Of a DNA stretch of 64,000 nucleotides, positions 49,019 to 58,836 are shown in pieces. A program made the translations under genes and the position numbers. Each line of letters opens with the position of its first letter. Position 1 is the stretch's first letter. This DNA comes from Pedobacter riviphilus. Lineage in GTDB: Bacteria > Bacteroidota > Bacteroidia > Sphingobacteriales > Sphingobacteriaceae. The stretch lies in the NCBI RefSeq assembly GCF_014692875.1, contig NZ_CP061171.1, positions 3,162,001 through 3,226,000 on the forward strand, read 5' to 3'. The notes beneath the pieces are model-generated. The model was not told the DNA's origin and did not search any database. It saw only the letters and a program-made list of their open reading frames with translations.

Positions 49019-49702
49019 TTAACCTTCTTTAAATATAAAGCCCATTCCAGGTTTGGTATGGATCAGTTTCACGGCATGGTCCTTATCTATCTTCTTCCTG
49101 AGGTAATTGATATACACATCAATAAAATTGGTACCCGAATCAAAAGTATCCCAAACCTTTTCTGCAATTTCGGTTCTGGATAAAACCCTTTCTGAGTTGC
49201 TCATCATATATTCCAATAAACGGAATTCTTTTGGTGTGAGGTTTACCTGTTCATGATTGCGTTTTACGATTTTCGTTTCAAGGTTCATCTCCAGGTCGGC
49301 AAAACGAAGTATAAAACCCTGTTTAAAACCGTTGTTTAGGCCTTGGGTTCTGTTAATCAGCGCGCGGATCCGGGCATGAAGCTCCCTGAAATCGAAAGGT
49401 TTTACCAGATAATCATTAGCCCCTGCATCAAAGCCTTCAATTTTATCGTCGGTTGTGCCCAAGGCAGTAAGCATAATAATCGGGATATGGGGTAAATTGC
49501 GCCTAATCTCATTACATAAATCAATCCCATTAATTTTTGGCAGAACCAAATCCAGCAAAATCAGATCAAATGGCTTAAATAAAGCCATTTTTTTTCCCAT
49601 TTCTCCATCATAGGCCAATGTAACCTGAAAACCAAGTTCAGTTAGCCCTTTTTGGATCATTTCTGCAACCCGAAGTTCGTCTTCAATAACGAGTATCTGC
49701 AT
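49019..49702 (-). CDS. OmpR/PhoB-family response regulator (CusR-like)
   Basis: A 227-residue regulator. The receiver (residues 1-120) has ED at 7-8, phospho-Asp in LILLDLVLPKING (about 51) and Lys in YLVKPFDF. The C-terminal winged helix (about 135-225) has NLTPKEFRLLEYMM, ERVLSRTEIAEKVW and IDVYINYLRKKID. It is the first gene of a two-gene operon with the sensor kinase and likely controls the nearby efflux genes. Confidence 0.93.
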   Translation of the reverse strand: MQILVIEDELRVAEMIQKGLTELGFQVTLAYDGEMGKKMALFKPFDLILLDLVLPKINGIDLCNEIRRNLPHIPIIMLTALGTTDDKIEGFDAGANDYLVKPFDFRELHARIRALINRTQGLNNGFKQGFILRFADLEMNLETKIVKRNHEQVNLTPKEFRLLEYMMSNSERVLSRTEIAEKVWDTFDSGTNFIDVYINYLRKKIDKDHAVKLIHTKPGMGFIFKEG

Positions 49703-49905
49703 TGGAACATTTTAGATCACAAATCTGGGTATTATTTATTTATGTTTTATCTTTTTTGCAATCATAATAATGTATTTGTAATGTGGCAGGCATTGCCAAG
49801 TAACGTACATTAAAAATGAAAAGCCACTGATAGCTAAAAACACAGGAATTTACTCAATTAAAAAGAATCGCTTAAACAGGAGATATCCGTTTAACATTTG
49901 AATTA

Positions 49906-50793
49906 TCAATTAATTTTTAACTGGGTATAGTGTTTAATAAACCAGGTTAATGCAGGGTTTTTATTCGATTCTTTATAAGCCAACACCACCTCTGTATTAA
50001 TAGGAATGGCATCAAATTCAATAAATGAAACTTTCAACTGTGCGTATTGCTCTTTTAATGATAATGGCAAAATAGACACCCCCAAGCCCGCTTCTACCAA
50101 TTGTAATATGGAGTGTACATTGTTGGCCTCGTGGGTAATGTCTGGACTAAAGCCCATCCGCTGGCAAATTTCTATAAGTTTCTGGTTATACTGGGGTGCA
50201 AAATCTTTATTAAAGAATATAAACGGACTCTTCTTCAAAAAATCCGAAAGTCTGTGCTGATCATCAATTTTTTGATCTGTTAAAGGGATAACCACCACAA
50301 AGGGATCAAAAAATAAAGATTCTACTTTCAATTTTTCAGATAAAACCGGGGCTCTTAAAATCCCCACATCTAAGCCGCCATGTTCGAGCGACTTAATTTG
50401 GGCCAGCGTAGGTACTTCGAACAAACTCGTTTTCAGATAGGGGAATTCCCGGTGCATCAATTTTAAAATTTCTGCCAGGTGCGATTGGTAAACGGAGCTG
50501 ATATAACCAATCTTTAATTCGCCGCTAACGCCTTCATGAATTTTACGAACAAATCTTTTACTTTCTTCCAGTTTGGCAAACACAGCATCTACTTCAGCCT
50601 TAAAGTACTTTCCGGCATCTGTTAATGCAACCCGCTTATTACTCCGAACAAACAACTGTACACCAAGTTCTTCTTCAAGTTCTTTAATCTGCCTGCTCAA
50701 AGGAGGTTGAGAGATAAAAAGTTTGGTTGCTGCCTTGGTAAAGTGAAGTTCTTCTGCCACGGTTTTAAAATACAACAAATGTCTAAGTTCCAT
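49906..50793 (-). CDS. LysR-family transcriptional regulator
   Basis: A 295-residue protein. The N-terminal winged helix (MELRHLLYFKTVAEELHFTKAATKLFISQPPLSRQIKELEEELG) is classical LysR, followed by a two-lobe effector domain. The gene is divergent from a methyltransferase, with a palindrome in the 90-bp spacer that is likely its operator. The effector is unknown. Confidence 0.92.
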   Translation of the reverse strand: MELRHLLYFKTVAEELHFTKAATKLFISQPPLSRQIKELEEELGVQLFVRSNKRVALTDAGKYFKAEVDAVFAKLEESKRFVRKIHEGVSGELKIGYISSVYQSHLAEILKLMHREFPYLKTSLFEVPTLAQIKSLEHGGLDVGILRAPVLSEKLKVESLFFDPFVVVIPLTDQKIDDQHRLSDFLKKSPFIFFNKDFAPQYNQKLIEICQRMGFSPDITHEANNVHSILQLVEAGLGVSILPLSLKEQYAQLKVSFIEFDAIPINTEVVLAYKESNKNPALTWFIKHYTQLKIN

Positions 50794-50800
50794 ACTTATA

Positions 50801-50822
50801 ATACTTAATAGGTATTAAGTTA
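50801..50822. promoter_or_regulatory. Palindrome between lysR and methyltransferase (probable LysR operator)
   Basis: ACTTAATA-GG-TATTAAGT is a perfect 8-bp inverted repeat with a 2-bp centre, flanked by AT on one side and TAT on the other. It contains the T-N11-A pattern expected of LysR boxes. It lies 10 bp from the lysR start and about 60 bp from the methyltransferase start. Confidence 0.6.
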
Positions 50823-50883
50823 TGCTAAAATTGATATTTTACAAATATGATTAACAGCGCTAACTTTACAAAAAAATAAAGCA

Positions 50884-51606
50884 ATGAATAAAGATTATTC
50901 GCATAAAGCAACAAATGAAGAAATTAGAACAAGGTTTGATAACGATGTAGAACGTTTCTCGAACTTAGAGAGCGGACAACAAACCACTATCGACGCACCA
51001 CTTACCATGGAGCTTTGCACAGGAGCAGCCAAATACACTAATCCGAATGCGAAAGAACTATTGGATATTGGATGTGGTGCAGGTAATTACACATTAAAAA
51101 TGCTCAGCAAAATCCCAAACCTTAACTGTACACTTAACGATTTGAGTTTACCGATGTTAGAACGTGCAAGAGACAGGGTATCGGCACAAACAACCGGAAA
51201 AATAACACTTGTACAGGATGATATGCGTAACCTTAATTTGCCCGATAATCATTTCGATATTGTACTTGCTGCTGCAACATTTCATCATTTGCGCACCGAT
51301 GCCGATTGGGAGCTTGTTTTTACTAAAGTTTACCGGGCCTTAAAACCAGGAGGCAGTATCTGGATTTCAGACCTTATTGCACATGATTCCGTTTTAATCG
51401 ATAATCTTTTTCAAGATCAATATGGAGCCTATCTTGAAACGTTAGGTGGTGCAGCATATAAGCAAAAGGTATTTGATTATATTGAATATGAAGATACCCC
51501 TCGCTCTTTAAACTATCAACTGGCTTTGTTGCAAAAAGTTGGGTTCAGCGTTACCGAAATCCTGCACAAAAACGCCTATTTTGCAGCATTTGGTGCGATA
51601 AAATAA
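50884..51606 (+). CDS. Class I SAM-dependent methyltransferase
   Basis: A 240-residue cytoplasmic protein. Motif I is LLDIGCGAGNYTLKML (about residues 61-76), with the acidic residue after strand 2 in NLNCTLNDLSL, motif II around LVQDDMRNLNL, and the post-strand-4 segment FDIVLAAATFHHLRTD. The closing part (GGSIWISDLIAHDS) is also typical. The methyl acceptor is unknown. Divergent from lysR, and ends in a hairpin. Confidence 0.9.
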   Translation: MNKDYSHKATNEEIRTRFDNDVERFSNLESGQQTTIDAPLTMELCTGAAKYTNPNAKELLDIGCGAGNYTLKMLSKIPNLNCTLNDLSLPMLERARDRVSAQTTGKITLVQDDMRNLNLPDNHFDIVLAAATFHHLRTDADWELVFTKVYRALKPGGSIWISDLIAHDSVLIDNLFQDQYGAYLETLGGAAYKQKVFDYIEYEDTPRSLNYQLALLQKVGFSVTEILHKNAYFAAFGAIK

Positions 51607-51611
51607 GATAT

Positions 51612-51640
51612 GCCTGGGTTATAGTGCTACTATAGCCCAG
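51612..51640 (+). terminator. Hairpin terminator after the methyltransferase gene
   Basis: A 13-bp stem (CCTGGGTTATAGT / ACTATAGCCCAGG, one G-U pair) with a 3-nt loop, just after the stop. The following T run is weak. Confidence 0.65.
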
Positions 51641-51765
51641 GTATAATTTCCATTATGTTTAAATGAGTACTTTAAGGCTACGTGTTATAGATAAAATCCA
51701 CTTTTAAAATTAATATCGAGTTAACAATAGTAGTTTTAAGTTTGCTTCTAAAATCAGGAAAGGCG

Positions 51766-53175
51766 ATGACAAACTCCATAATCTACTTAAAAAGAACAAC
51801 TTATTACAGTATTTATTTTGTCATTCTATTTTTAGCCATTCTGTCATCCTGCAAAAAAGGCAATAAAACCCCTGATTATCCGATTGGAAGCAATGAGAAT
51901 ATCAACACCTGGATACTCGATAGCCTTAAGCGATACTATTATTGGAACGAGCAATTACCTGCTAAGCCCAATCTCAGTTTATCTCCAAAAGATTTTTTTA
52001 ATTCCATCCGCAATTCATCCGATCGCTTTTCTTATATCAGTATCCCGAACGATCCTTCCACCGCAACACCAAGCAATAGAAATTTTGGTTTTGATTATGC
52101 AACAGTAAGCGACCAAAACAGCGCAAAGGTTATCGGGGTCATTAAACTTGTATTAAAAGATTCTCCTGCTTCGAGAGCTGGCTTAAAGCGTGGAGATTAC
52201 ATCAGTAAAATTAACGGGAAAACGTTAACCGTAACCAATGCGCAAGCTTTGCAAACCGAAATATTAAACAGCGACCGCTTTTCGATGGGTTTAGCCGAGC
52301 TGAATAACAATACCTGGACAGATACACGCACGGTTGAGTTAAATAAAGGTATAATACTCGACCAACGGGAGATTAGCAAGGTGATAGAAAGTGATGGAAA
52401 AAAAATCGGTTACCTCTATTTTCTGGATTTTAATGGTGGTTTGGCCAGCTCGCTCACCCCTGTTTTCAGTAATTTTAAAGCAGAAGGCATATCCGAACTT
52501 ATCCTCGATCTGCGTTATAACGCGGGTGGTCAGGTAGCAGAAGCAGCAGGCATATGTGCCATGATTGCTAAAAATATATCTTTCGACAAACCTTTTATTA
52601 CCTACCGGGGCAATAAAAATGGAGGAGCCAAAACAGAATCTATCGGTACTGCAGCTACTTTCGATGGCACTGTAAATTTTAATACCCTGTTGCAGCAAAA
52701 CCTTGGGCTAAGCCGGGTTTATATTTTATCAACAGCCGCCACAGCATCTGCATCGGAAGTAATAATCAATAACCTTAAACCTTTTATCCAGGTGGTGCTA
52801 ATCGGCGAAAAAACAAGGGGAAAAGATGAAGCATCATTTAGGATATTTGATGCCCGAAGCCCTAAACAGGTGAACTGGGAAATGCACCCGATTGTTTATA
52901 AACTTTTTAATGCACAGGGCAGCGGTGGGTATGCTTCAGGTATCACCCCCGATATCGCAGTCAATGAAATGAGCATTTTGCCTTTGCTTCAACTGGGTGA
53001 TGCTGCAGATCCGATGGTAAAAGCGGCGATCGCTTCAATCACAGGTAAAGCCATCAAAACTTCGGTTGCTTTAAATCACGTACTTCCTGAAAGCTTTAAG
53101 GCCGACCATATTTTAATGGATTCGAGGGTGCAATCTGCCCAGCAAAGTATTGTAACCACTCACCGGTTAAAGTGA
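51766..53175 (+). CDS. S41-family (tail-specific protease-type) peptidase lipoprotein
   Basis: A 469-residue protein. ATG 51766 is preferred over an upstream TTG because an AGGAAAGG ribosome binding site precedes it. A lipoprotein signal ends at SSCKKGN. A PDZ domain (about residues 110-185, SPASRAGLKRGDYISKINGK) precedes the S41 catalytic domain with GYLYFLDFNGG, ILDLRYNAGGQV, the nucleophile region STAATASASEVI and Lys in LIGEKTRGKDEAS (Ser-Lys dyad). It probably acts in the periplasm or on the outer membrane. It stands alone between the methyltransferase and the sigma-factor gene. Confidence 0.92.
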   Translation: MTNSIIYLKRTTYYSIYFVILFLAILSSCKKGNKTPDYPIGSNENINTWILDSLKRYYYWNEQLPAKPNLSLSPKDFFNSIRNSSDRFSYISIPNDPSTATPSNRNFGFDYATVSDQNSAKVIGVIKLVLKDSPASRAGLKRGDYISKINGKTLTVTNAQALQTEILNSDRFSMGLAELNNNTWTDTRTVELNKGIILDQREISKVIESDGKKIGYLYFLDFNGGLASSLTPVFSNFKAEGISELILDLRYNAGGQVAEAAGICAMIAKNISFDKPFITYRGNKNGGAKTESIGTAATFDGTVNFNTLLQQNLGLSRVYILSTAATASASEVIINNLKPFIQVVLIGEKTRGKDEASFRIFDARSPKQVNWEMHPIVYKLFNAQGSGGYASGITPDIAVNEMSILPLLQLGDAADPMVKAAIASITGKAIKTSVALNHVLPESFKADHILMDSRVQSAQQSIVTTHRLK

Positions 53176-53247
53176 TAGAAAAGGTTTTCATTGTGTTAAC
53201 ATTAACTTTAAACGCGACTACTAACTTGGCTCCCATAACCGGTACTT

Positions 53248-53837
53248 ATGGAACAGTTGGAAGATTTTAAAAATGCAAAACTCCTGAACGCAGTAAAAAC
53301 TGGCAATTCGGCTGCTTTTAATGAAATTTACCACCAGTACCGCAAAAAAATATATGGTTATGCCTATCATTTTACCCGGAGCAGAGAAGAAGCTGAAGAA
53401 CTTACGCAGGATGTTTTTGTAAGGCTCTGGGAAAACAGATCGAAGATCGATCCGGGAAAAAATTTTGATGCCTTTCTTTATACCCTCATACGCAATAATT
53501 TTCTCGCAACACTCCGTAAAAAAGCCAGAGAAAAAGCCTATAGCAACGAAAATCTTAAGCATGAGCAGTCTTTTAATGCCACAGAAGACGAACTTAATGC
53601 CAAAGATACCAGGCAGATTGCCCAGGAGGCAATAGAAAGCCTTTCTCCGCAGGTAAAAAAATATACCTGATGAGTAGAAATGACCACCATACACATGAGG
53701 AAATATCGCAGTTGATGGGCATTTCCAAAAACACGGTAAACAATCACCTTAAAAAATCGCTTGGGATTATGCGTAAATATTTTAGAACATATTCTCCAGA
53801 AACGATTATATCTTTTGTATTGGTAATGTTTTGTTAA
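53248..53837 (+). CDS. ECF RNA polymerase sigma factor (frameshifted)
   Basis: About 196 residues after correction, normal for ECF sigma factors. Region 2 (AVKTGNSAAFNEIYHQYRKKIYGYAY, EEAEELTQDVFVRLWENR) is in the first frame, which stops early at VKKYT. Region 4 (HTHEEISQLMGISKNTVNNHLKKSLGIM) is in a second frame up to the TAA at 53835-53837. One added A in the A7 run at 53655-53661 joins them as QVKKIYLMSRND. FecR and a TonB receptor with STN domain follow, so this is a cell-surface signalling sigma factor. Confidence 0.85.
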
Positions 53838-53861
53838 GATCTGTTAATGGTCTCTAACAGT

Positions 53862-53892
53862 CGCCCTCCTGAACTTGTTTCAGGATCTATCC
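53862..53892. repeat. Short hairpin repeat after the sigma factor gene
   Basis: CCTGAACTTGTTTCAGG is an imperfect hairpin within the CCCTCCTGAACTTGTTTCAGGATCT phrase often seen between genes in Bacteroidota. No function assigned. Confidence 0.4.
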
Positions 53893-54002
53893 TATTTCAA
53901 TCCATCGCTGTTGATTATTGAAAATTAATTAACGTCCAAATTTTTTAAAATAAATTTCATTTCCCTATAGCTGTATCGCAACTCTCGTGCATATATACAG
54001 TA

Positions 54003-55055
54003 GTGCGCAGCATAAAGCTTACAAACATTAAGGTGAAAGAAAACATTAAAATACTATTTGAACATTACTTAGCAGGTAAAACCGATCCGGAGCAAGAAAA
54101 AATTCTGATGGAGTACCTGGCCGATCCAGCGAATGCCGATAGTGAATTTCATGGTGCAATGGAAAAGGCATGGGCAAAACAAACAAGAGAAACCGATTAC
54201 TCTAGAACTGCTGCTCAAGGACTGGCGCAAATATGGGATAAGGTAGAGGAACGCCAACCAAAAAGCCGGTCACTCTTCCCACTATTAAAATATGCCGCAG
54301 CAATTGTGGTCATCGTTTCTGCATCGCTTGGCTGGTATGCATATCAGAAAACACAACAACCTGTGCAAACAGCCATTGCCTTTTTAAGTAAAACCACTCA
54401 AAAAGGCGAAAAAGTAAAGTTGATTTTGCCCGATAGTTCTATCGTATACCTCGGTGCCGGCAGTAAGCTTACCTGGCCGTCGCACTTTGTGAAAGGTAGT
54501 TTAAGAAATATCCGGTTGGAAGGTGAAGCATTTTTTGAAGTAAAACATGATGCCTCAAGCCCTTTTATAGTGCATAGCGGACAGATGCAAACCCAGGTTT
54601 TGGGTACTTCATTCAATATTTATGCTTATCCAAAAGATGGAACTTTCAGTGTGGCCGTGCGTACCGGTAAAGTAAAGGTTTCGGAGAACAGTGCGGGAAA
54701 ATTAAAACAACTTTCGCTTCTTACCCCTGGAATGAAGTTATTATACCATTTAAAAGCACGCGATTATACCGTTAGTAACGAGCGTATCACGGAAGTAAAT
54801 GCCTGGATCAAAAATAGCTTTGCCTTTAAAGATATAAGTCTGCCGAATATGCTCAAATCGCTGGAAAGGTATTACAACATTCATTTCGAAGTAAAGGTCC
54901 ATAAATTAAACCAATGCAGGTATAATGCCACATTTACGAACAAAAACATTGGCGAAGTAATGGAAGAAATCCGTGTAATGAGCGGCAAAAAGATGAAATA
55001 TAAAATAGACACTGCGAACAAAACAATTACCGTATGGGGGGAGGGCTGCCAATGA
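54003..55055 (+). CDS. FecR-family anti-sigma factor
   Basis: A 350-residue protein. An N-terminal cytoplasmic helical domain (YLAGKTDPEQEKILMEYLADP) is followed by a membrane helix at about residues 95-115 (LLKYAAAIVVIVSASLGWYAY), the periplasmic FecR domain (TQKGEKVKLILPDSSIVYLGAGSKL, GEAFFEVKHDASSPFIVHS, VLGTSFNIYAYP) and a STN-like C-terminal segment (FKDISLPNMLKSLERYYNIHFEV). It holds the sigma factor inactive until the TonB receptor signals. No ATG is available; GTG 54003 is used, and GTG 54033 is also possible. It lies between the sigma factor and receptor genes. Confidence 0.9.
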   Translation: MRSIKLTNIKVKENIKILFEHYLAGKTDPEQEKILMEYLADPANADSEFHGAMEKAWAKQTRETDYSRTAAQGLAQIWDKVEERQPKSRSLFPLLKYAAAIVVIVSASLGWYAYQKTQQPVQTAIAFLSKTTQKGEKVKLILPDSSIVYLGAGSKLTWPSHFVKGSLRNIRLEGEAFFEVKHDASSPFIVHSGQMQTQVLGTSFNIYAYPKDGTFSVAVRTGKVKVSENSAGKLKQLSLLTPGMKLLYHLKARDYTVSNERITEVNAWIKNSFAFKDISLPNMLKSLERYYNIHFEVKVHKLNQCRYNATFTNKNIGEVMEEIRVMSGKKMKYKIDTANKTITVWGEGCQ

Positions 55056-55225
55056 TAGGTTAGCTTATACTTAAGGACGCAACACATCTGCGCAACATTA
55101 CCAGGTTTATACCTATGAAAAACAAATTAAACCTCTTAACACAAACATGGAGCCGGATTGCTCGAACAATCCAGCTCCTAAACAAAAGTTTTTAACCCGT
55201 GAGAATTAAAAAACATCTTGAACCT

Positions 55226-58200
55226 ATGAAAATAGGGTTTTATGAATATATAAAAGAATATATTATCAATTTCGGTTACAGGCCAGCGGCATTTATGTTG
55301 ATGCTGTGCATCCTTTTATTTAACCAAGGGATAGCAAAAAGCCTTGAGCAAACACCAAGAGAAAGTAGTGTAAGCATCAAAATAGCAGAAATGAGCATCT
55401 CTGATGCCCTGAGTCTTTTAGAAGAAAAAGCAGGGTTATCGATTAATTATAACAGATCGATTTTTAACCAGAACAGCAAAATAAGCCTCGAGGTAAAAAG
55501 TATGCCCCTCGAGCTGATTCTCAAAAAAATACTTACAGGAACCAGGGTAACCTACAGGTTTGCCGATGGCAATACTATATTGCTCTACAAGCTTCCTGAT
55601 CCGGTAAAACCAGGGCGGATATCGGGTAAGGTATTCGACGAAAAAGGAATAACCCTTCCGGGTGCTTCCATTAAAATTATCGAAACAGGCAAAGCCACAC
55701 AAACGGCCAGCGATGGTAGCTATACTTTAATTGCCGAACCCGGAAAATATACGGTAGAGATCAGTTACATATCTTTTGTTACACAGCGTATAAGCGAGGT
55801 AAATGTAAAGGCTGATAAAAATACACCGTTAGACATTTCGTTAAAACCTGATGCAAAAGGCCTGCAGGAAGTAGTAGTAACCGCCAATTACAAAAAAGCT
55901 TCGGTTGAGGGTTTACTGGCGCGCCAGAAAAATGCCTCCGAAATCAGCAACGGAATCAGTGCCGAACAAATTTCAAGAACACCAGATAAAAATATTGGTG
56001 AAAGTTTAAAACGCATCAGCGGGGTGAGCACTATTGATAATAAGTTTGTTATTGTGCGCGGAATTGGTGAGCGTTATAATTCTGCGCAATTGGATGGTGT
56101 AACCCTGCCGAGTACCGAGGCACAAACCCGTAATTTCTCTTTTGATTTAATCCCATCAAATCTGGTCGATAACGTGGTGGTGAGTAAAACGGTTACACCT
56201 GATATGAACAGCAGTTTTGGTGGTGGGCTGATACAGATCAATACCAAAGATATTCCCACAGAGAATTTCATGAGTTTTACTGCAGGAACATCCTATAATG
56301 ATCAAAGTACTGGCAAGGATTTTTTGAGCCACAAACGTGGCAAGTATGATTATTTCGGATTTGATGATGGCCGTAGGAAATTTCCGGCTGGTTTAGAACA
56401 TACGGAGCGTACTACAGCCCCCAACAATACCCTTACAGACGAACAGTATCTGCAAAAGCTGATTGTCCAAAGCCAAAAATTCACCAATGATAATTTTACG
56501 ATGTACCGCTATAAAACCGCTCCGTCTCAAAATTATCAGTTTACCTTGGGTAGAATCGTCGGGATTGATACGACAAATAATAAAAAACTGGGCTTCACCA
56601 CATCGTTAAGTTACCGCAATAATCAGAACATTAACACTATTGAGCAGCAAATAAGAGGCGATTGGAATGTTAATACCCCAAACTCTGGTGCGAAATACCT
56701 GTTCAACACTACTTTAGCCGCCATACTGAATGTGGGTTTACAACTTGATAAAAACAGGTTTAGTTTCCGCAACACCTATACACACATTTATAACAACGAT
56801 TTAGTAAGAACCATTGGTTACGATGCCGATAATGGATTTGAATTCTTTACCAAGGGTAAAAAACCAAATGCCATTGTAGAAGCCGACGACCCTACCTATA
56901 CCGATCTGTTACAGAATAAACTAAACGGGCAGCACCAGGCTGGCAAGGTAAAGCTGGAATGGAATTTATCGCGCACATCGATAGATCGTAAAGAGAAAGA
57001 TCTGAGTATTGCTACGCAGAACTTGCAGCAATTTGGTAATGATTACGAATATTTTTATCAGGCAAGCGGGCAAAGGGAGGGCTATATTAAACCTACCTCA
57101 CGGCATAACTACAGTAATAACGAACACCATTTTGCCTGGAGTGGCGATGCCAACATGCCTTTTAAAACTGGTCTGTTAAATAACATCATAAAAACGGGTT
57201 ATTTTGGCATACACAAAGAAGGAACGTTAAACTGGGAAATTGCATCGCTTGTTCGCAGCGCAACGATACCCGATAGCCTGAGGTACATTTCTATTGGCCA
57301 AATGACCGATCCCTCCAAAATTGGCAATAATGGTTACAACTACTTTATTAACCCTTATTTTTTAAACGGTTATAAAGGAAAAAGTATTACCCATGCAGGC
57401 TATGTAATGCTCGACAACCGCCTTGCGGAAAAATTACGCCTGGTTTGGGGTGTAAGGGCCGAATATTATAAATATACGGAGCTACGTAACGATTTAAATG
57501 TTAGGGGGACAAGCAGCTTTGTACTTCCGGCCGAAAAAAAATGGCGCTGGTTGCCATCGGCTAATCTAACCTATAGCCCGGCAAAAGAAATTAATATCAG
57601 GACAGCTTTTTCAAACGCTGTAGTAAGACCCGAATTAATGGATAACAGCCAGTTTTTCAGGTACGACCCTATGTTCGATGCTCAGTTTGGTAACGAAGGT
57701 TTAGCCAGTACACAGATTAAAAATTACGATCTTAAAGTAGAATGGTTTCCTGGCTTGGGCGAAATTATCTCGGCAAGCGCCTTTTATAAAAAGTTCGATC
57801 AACCGGTTGAAGTAGTTTACAGTATTTCCAACGGCGGTGGTTTTTATTACATCAAAAACTCTGATGAAGCCAAAGTTTACGGATTGGAACTGGAGTTAAG
57901 GAAAAATCTGGGATTTCTTACGGGCAATACCCTGTTATCGCGGTTAACACTTTATGGCAACCTCACGCTACAAACAGCCAATGTCATTGGAACCTACGAA
58001 ACTACAGGTGCCAATGGCGAGAGCGTTACAGTAAGCTCCAAAGCCAAAAGAAACATGTATGGGCAGGCACCTTACCTTATTAATGTCGGTTTACAATATT
58101 TAGACGAACACTTTGGTTTTAATGTGGCTTATAATAAATCGGGCCGCAAAACCACATTGGTGAGCCCGGAACTGAATAATATCGAATATGAAAACCCACG

Positions 58201-58471
58201 CGATCAGATTGATGCGCAGATCAGTTATAAATTTTATAAAAACAGGTTTGAAGTAAAACTGAATGCCGGTAATTTACTCAATAAAGCTTCATTGATTTAT
58301 AGAAATACAGGGAGTTATGAGCCTAACCCCGATTACCAGGTAGGTTCTGATTACAGCAATAAATTGCGTTTAAAGCCTGGTTTTACCAATAATTTGGAAG
58401 ATGGAGACCAGGTGATGTTTTTGCAAAAATTTGGTCGTACGTACAGTACTTCCATCACTTATAATTTTTAA
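55226..58471 (+). CDS. TonB-dependent outer-membrane receptor with STN signalling domain
   Basis: A 1081-residue protein. ATG 55226 is chosen (CCTATGAAAA context, shared with the lipoprotein at 58837); a GTG 27 bp upstream is in frame. Order: signal segment to KSLEQTP, STN domain (SDALSLLEEKAGLSINYN), carboxypeptidase-regulatory-like domain (GRISGKVFDEKGITLPGASIKI), plug (SISRTPDKNIGESLKRISGVS, VRGIGERYNSAQLDGVTLPS) and beta-barrel ending FGRTYSTSITYNF. It is not a SusC type; the closest form is the receptor that pairs with beta-helix lipoproteins. With the upstream sigma and FecR genes it forms a trans-envelope signalling loop. Substrate unknown. Confidence 0.9.
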   Translation: MKIGFYEYIKEYIINFGYRPAAFMLMLCILLFNQGIAKSLEQTPRESSVSIKIAEMSISDALSLLEEKAGLSINYNRSIFNQNSKISLEVKSMPLELILKKILTGTRVTYRFADGNTILLYKLPDPVKPGRISGKVFDEKGITLPGASIKIIETGKATQTASDGSYTLIAEPGKYTVEISYISFVTQRISEVNVKADKNTPLDISLKPDAKGLQEVVVTANYKKASVEGLLARQKNASEISNGISAEQISRTPDKNIGESLKRISGVSTIDNKFVIVRGIGERYNSAQLDGVTLPSTEAQTRNFSFDLIPSNLVDNVVVSKTVTPDMNSSFGGGLIQINTKDIPTENFMSFTAGTSYNDQSTGKDFLSHKRGKYDYFGFDDGRRKFPAGLEHTERTTAPNNTLTDEQYLQKLIVQSQKFTNDNFTMYRYKTAPSQNYQFTLGRIVGIDTTNNKKLGFTTSLSYRNNQNINTIEQQIRGDWNVNTPNSGAKYLFNTTLAAILNVGLQLDKNRFSFRNTYTHIYNNDLVRTIGYDADNGFEFFTKGKKPNAIVEADDPTYTDLLQNKLNGQHQAGKVKLEWNLSRTSIDRKEKDLSIATQNLQQFGNDYEYFYQASGQREGYIKPTSRHNYSNNEHHFAWSGDANMPFKTGLLNNIIKTGYFGIHKEGTLNWEIASLVRSATIPDSLRYISIGQMTDPSKIGNNGYNYFINPYFLNGYKGKSITHAGYVMLDNRLAEKLRLVWGVRAEYYKYTELRNDLNVRGTSSFVLPAEKKWRWLPSANLTYSPAKEINIRTAFSNAVVRPELMDNSQFFRYDPMFDAQFGNEGLASTQIKNYDLKVEWFPGLGEIISASAFYKKFDQPVEVVYSISNGGGFYYIKNSDEAKVYGLELELRKNLGFLTGNTLLSRLTLYGNLTLQTANVIGTYETTGANGESVTVSSKAKRNMYGQAPYLINVGLQYLDEHFGFNVAYNKSGRKTTLVSPELNNIEYENPRDQIDAQISYKFYKNRFEVKLNAGNLLNKASLIYRNTGSYEPNPDYQVGSDYSNKLRLKPGFTNNLEDGDQVMFLQKFGRTYSTSITYNF

Positions 58472-58548
58472 ACCGACCATGAAAAACAGCTCTAATAAGG
58501 TTACACCATTTAGCAAGAAAGGAGGAAAATTATTTCCTGTATAGCCAT

Positions 58549-58590
58549 AAAAAAAACGAAAGGTTGTACCAGAACCCTCCGTTTTAAACC
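58549..58590 (+). terminator. Hairpin after the TonB receptor gene
   Basis: AAACG-GGTT / AACC-CGTTTT pairing around a 7-nt loop. The rest of the 365-bp spacer (58591-58836) has no gene and no other clear signal; it may carry the promoter of the next gene. Confidence 0.5.
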
Positions 58591-58836
58591 GATCATTTCT
58601 AGTAGAACGGCAAATCAGGATAAACCTGAAATATTTTAAAATATACTGTTAAAAACCCAGGGTGGCTAACAGATTTACTTAGTAAAATCAATATGAATGA
58701 CTAAGATATAAAAAAACATAACATTTAGGTATAAACATGTTTTTATTTCCTTAAAAACATTGGATAATTGGCCAGTTTACCTGAATGACCTTGAAAAAAT
58801 CAACCAGAAAAACATGGATCATACCTATAAGATCCT

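Noticed and set aside
53655..53661. Programmed frameshifting or polymerase slippage at the A7 run of the ECF sigma gene
   Set aside because: Seven A is short for efficient slippage, and eight other genes or sites in the window show the same one-base loss in non-slippery G/C runs, so an error is simpler.
53221..53694. Minus-strand frame of 157 codons
   Set aside because: It is antisense to the ECF sigma factor gene and has no recognisable motif.
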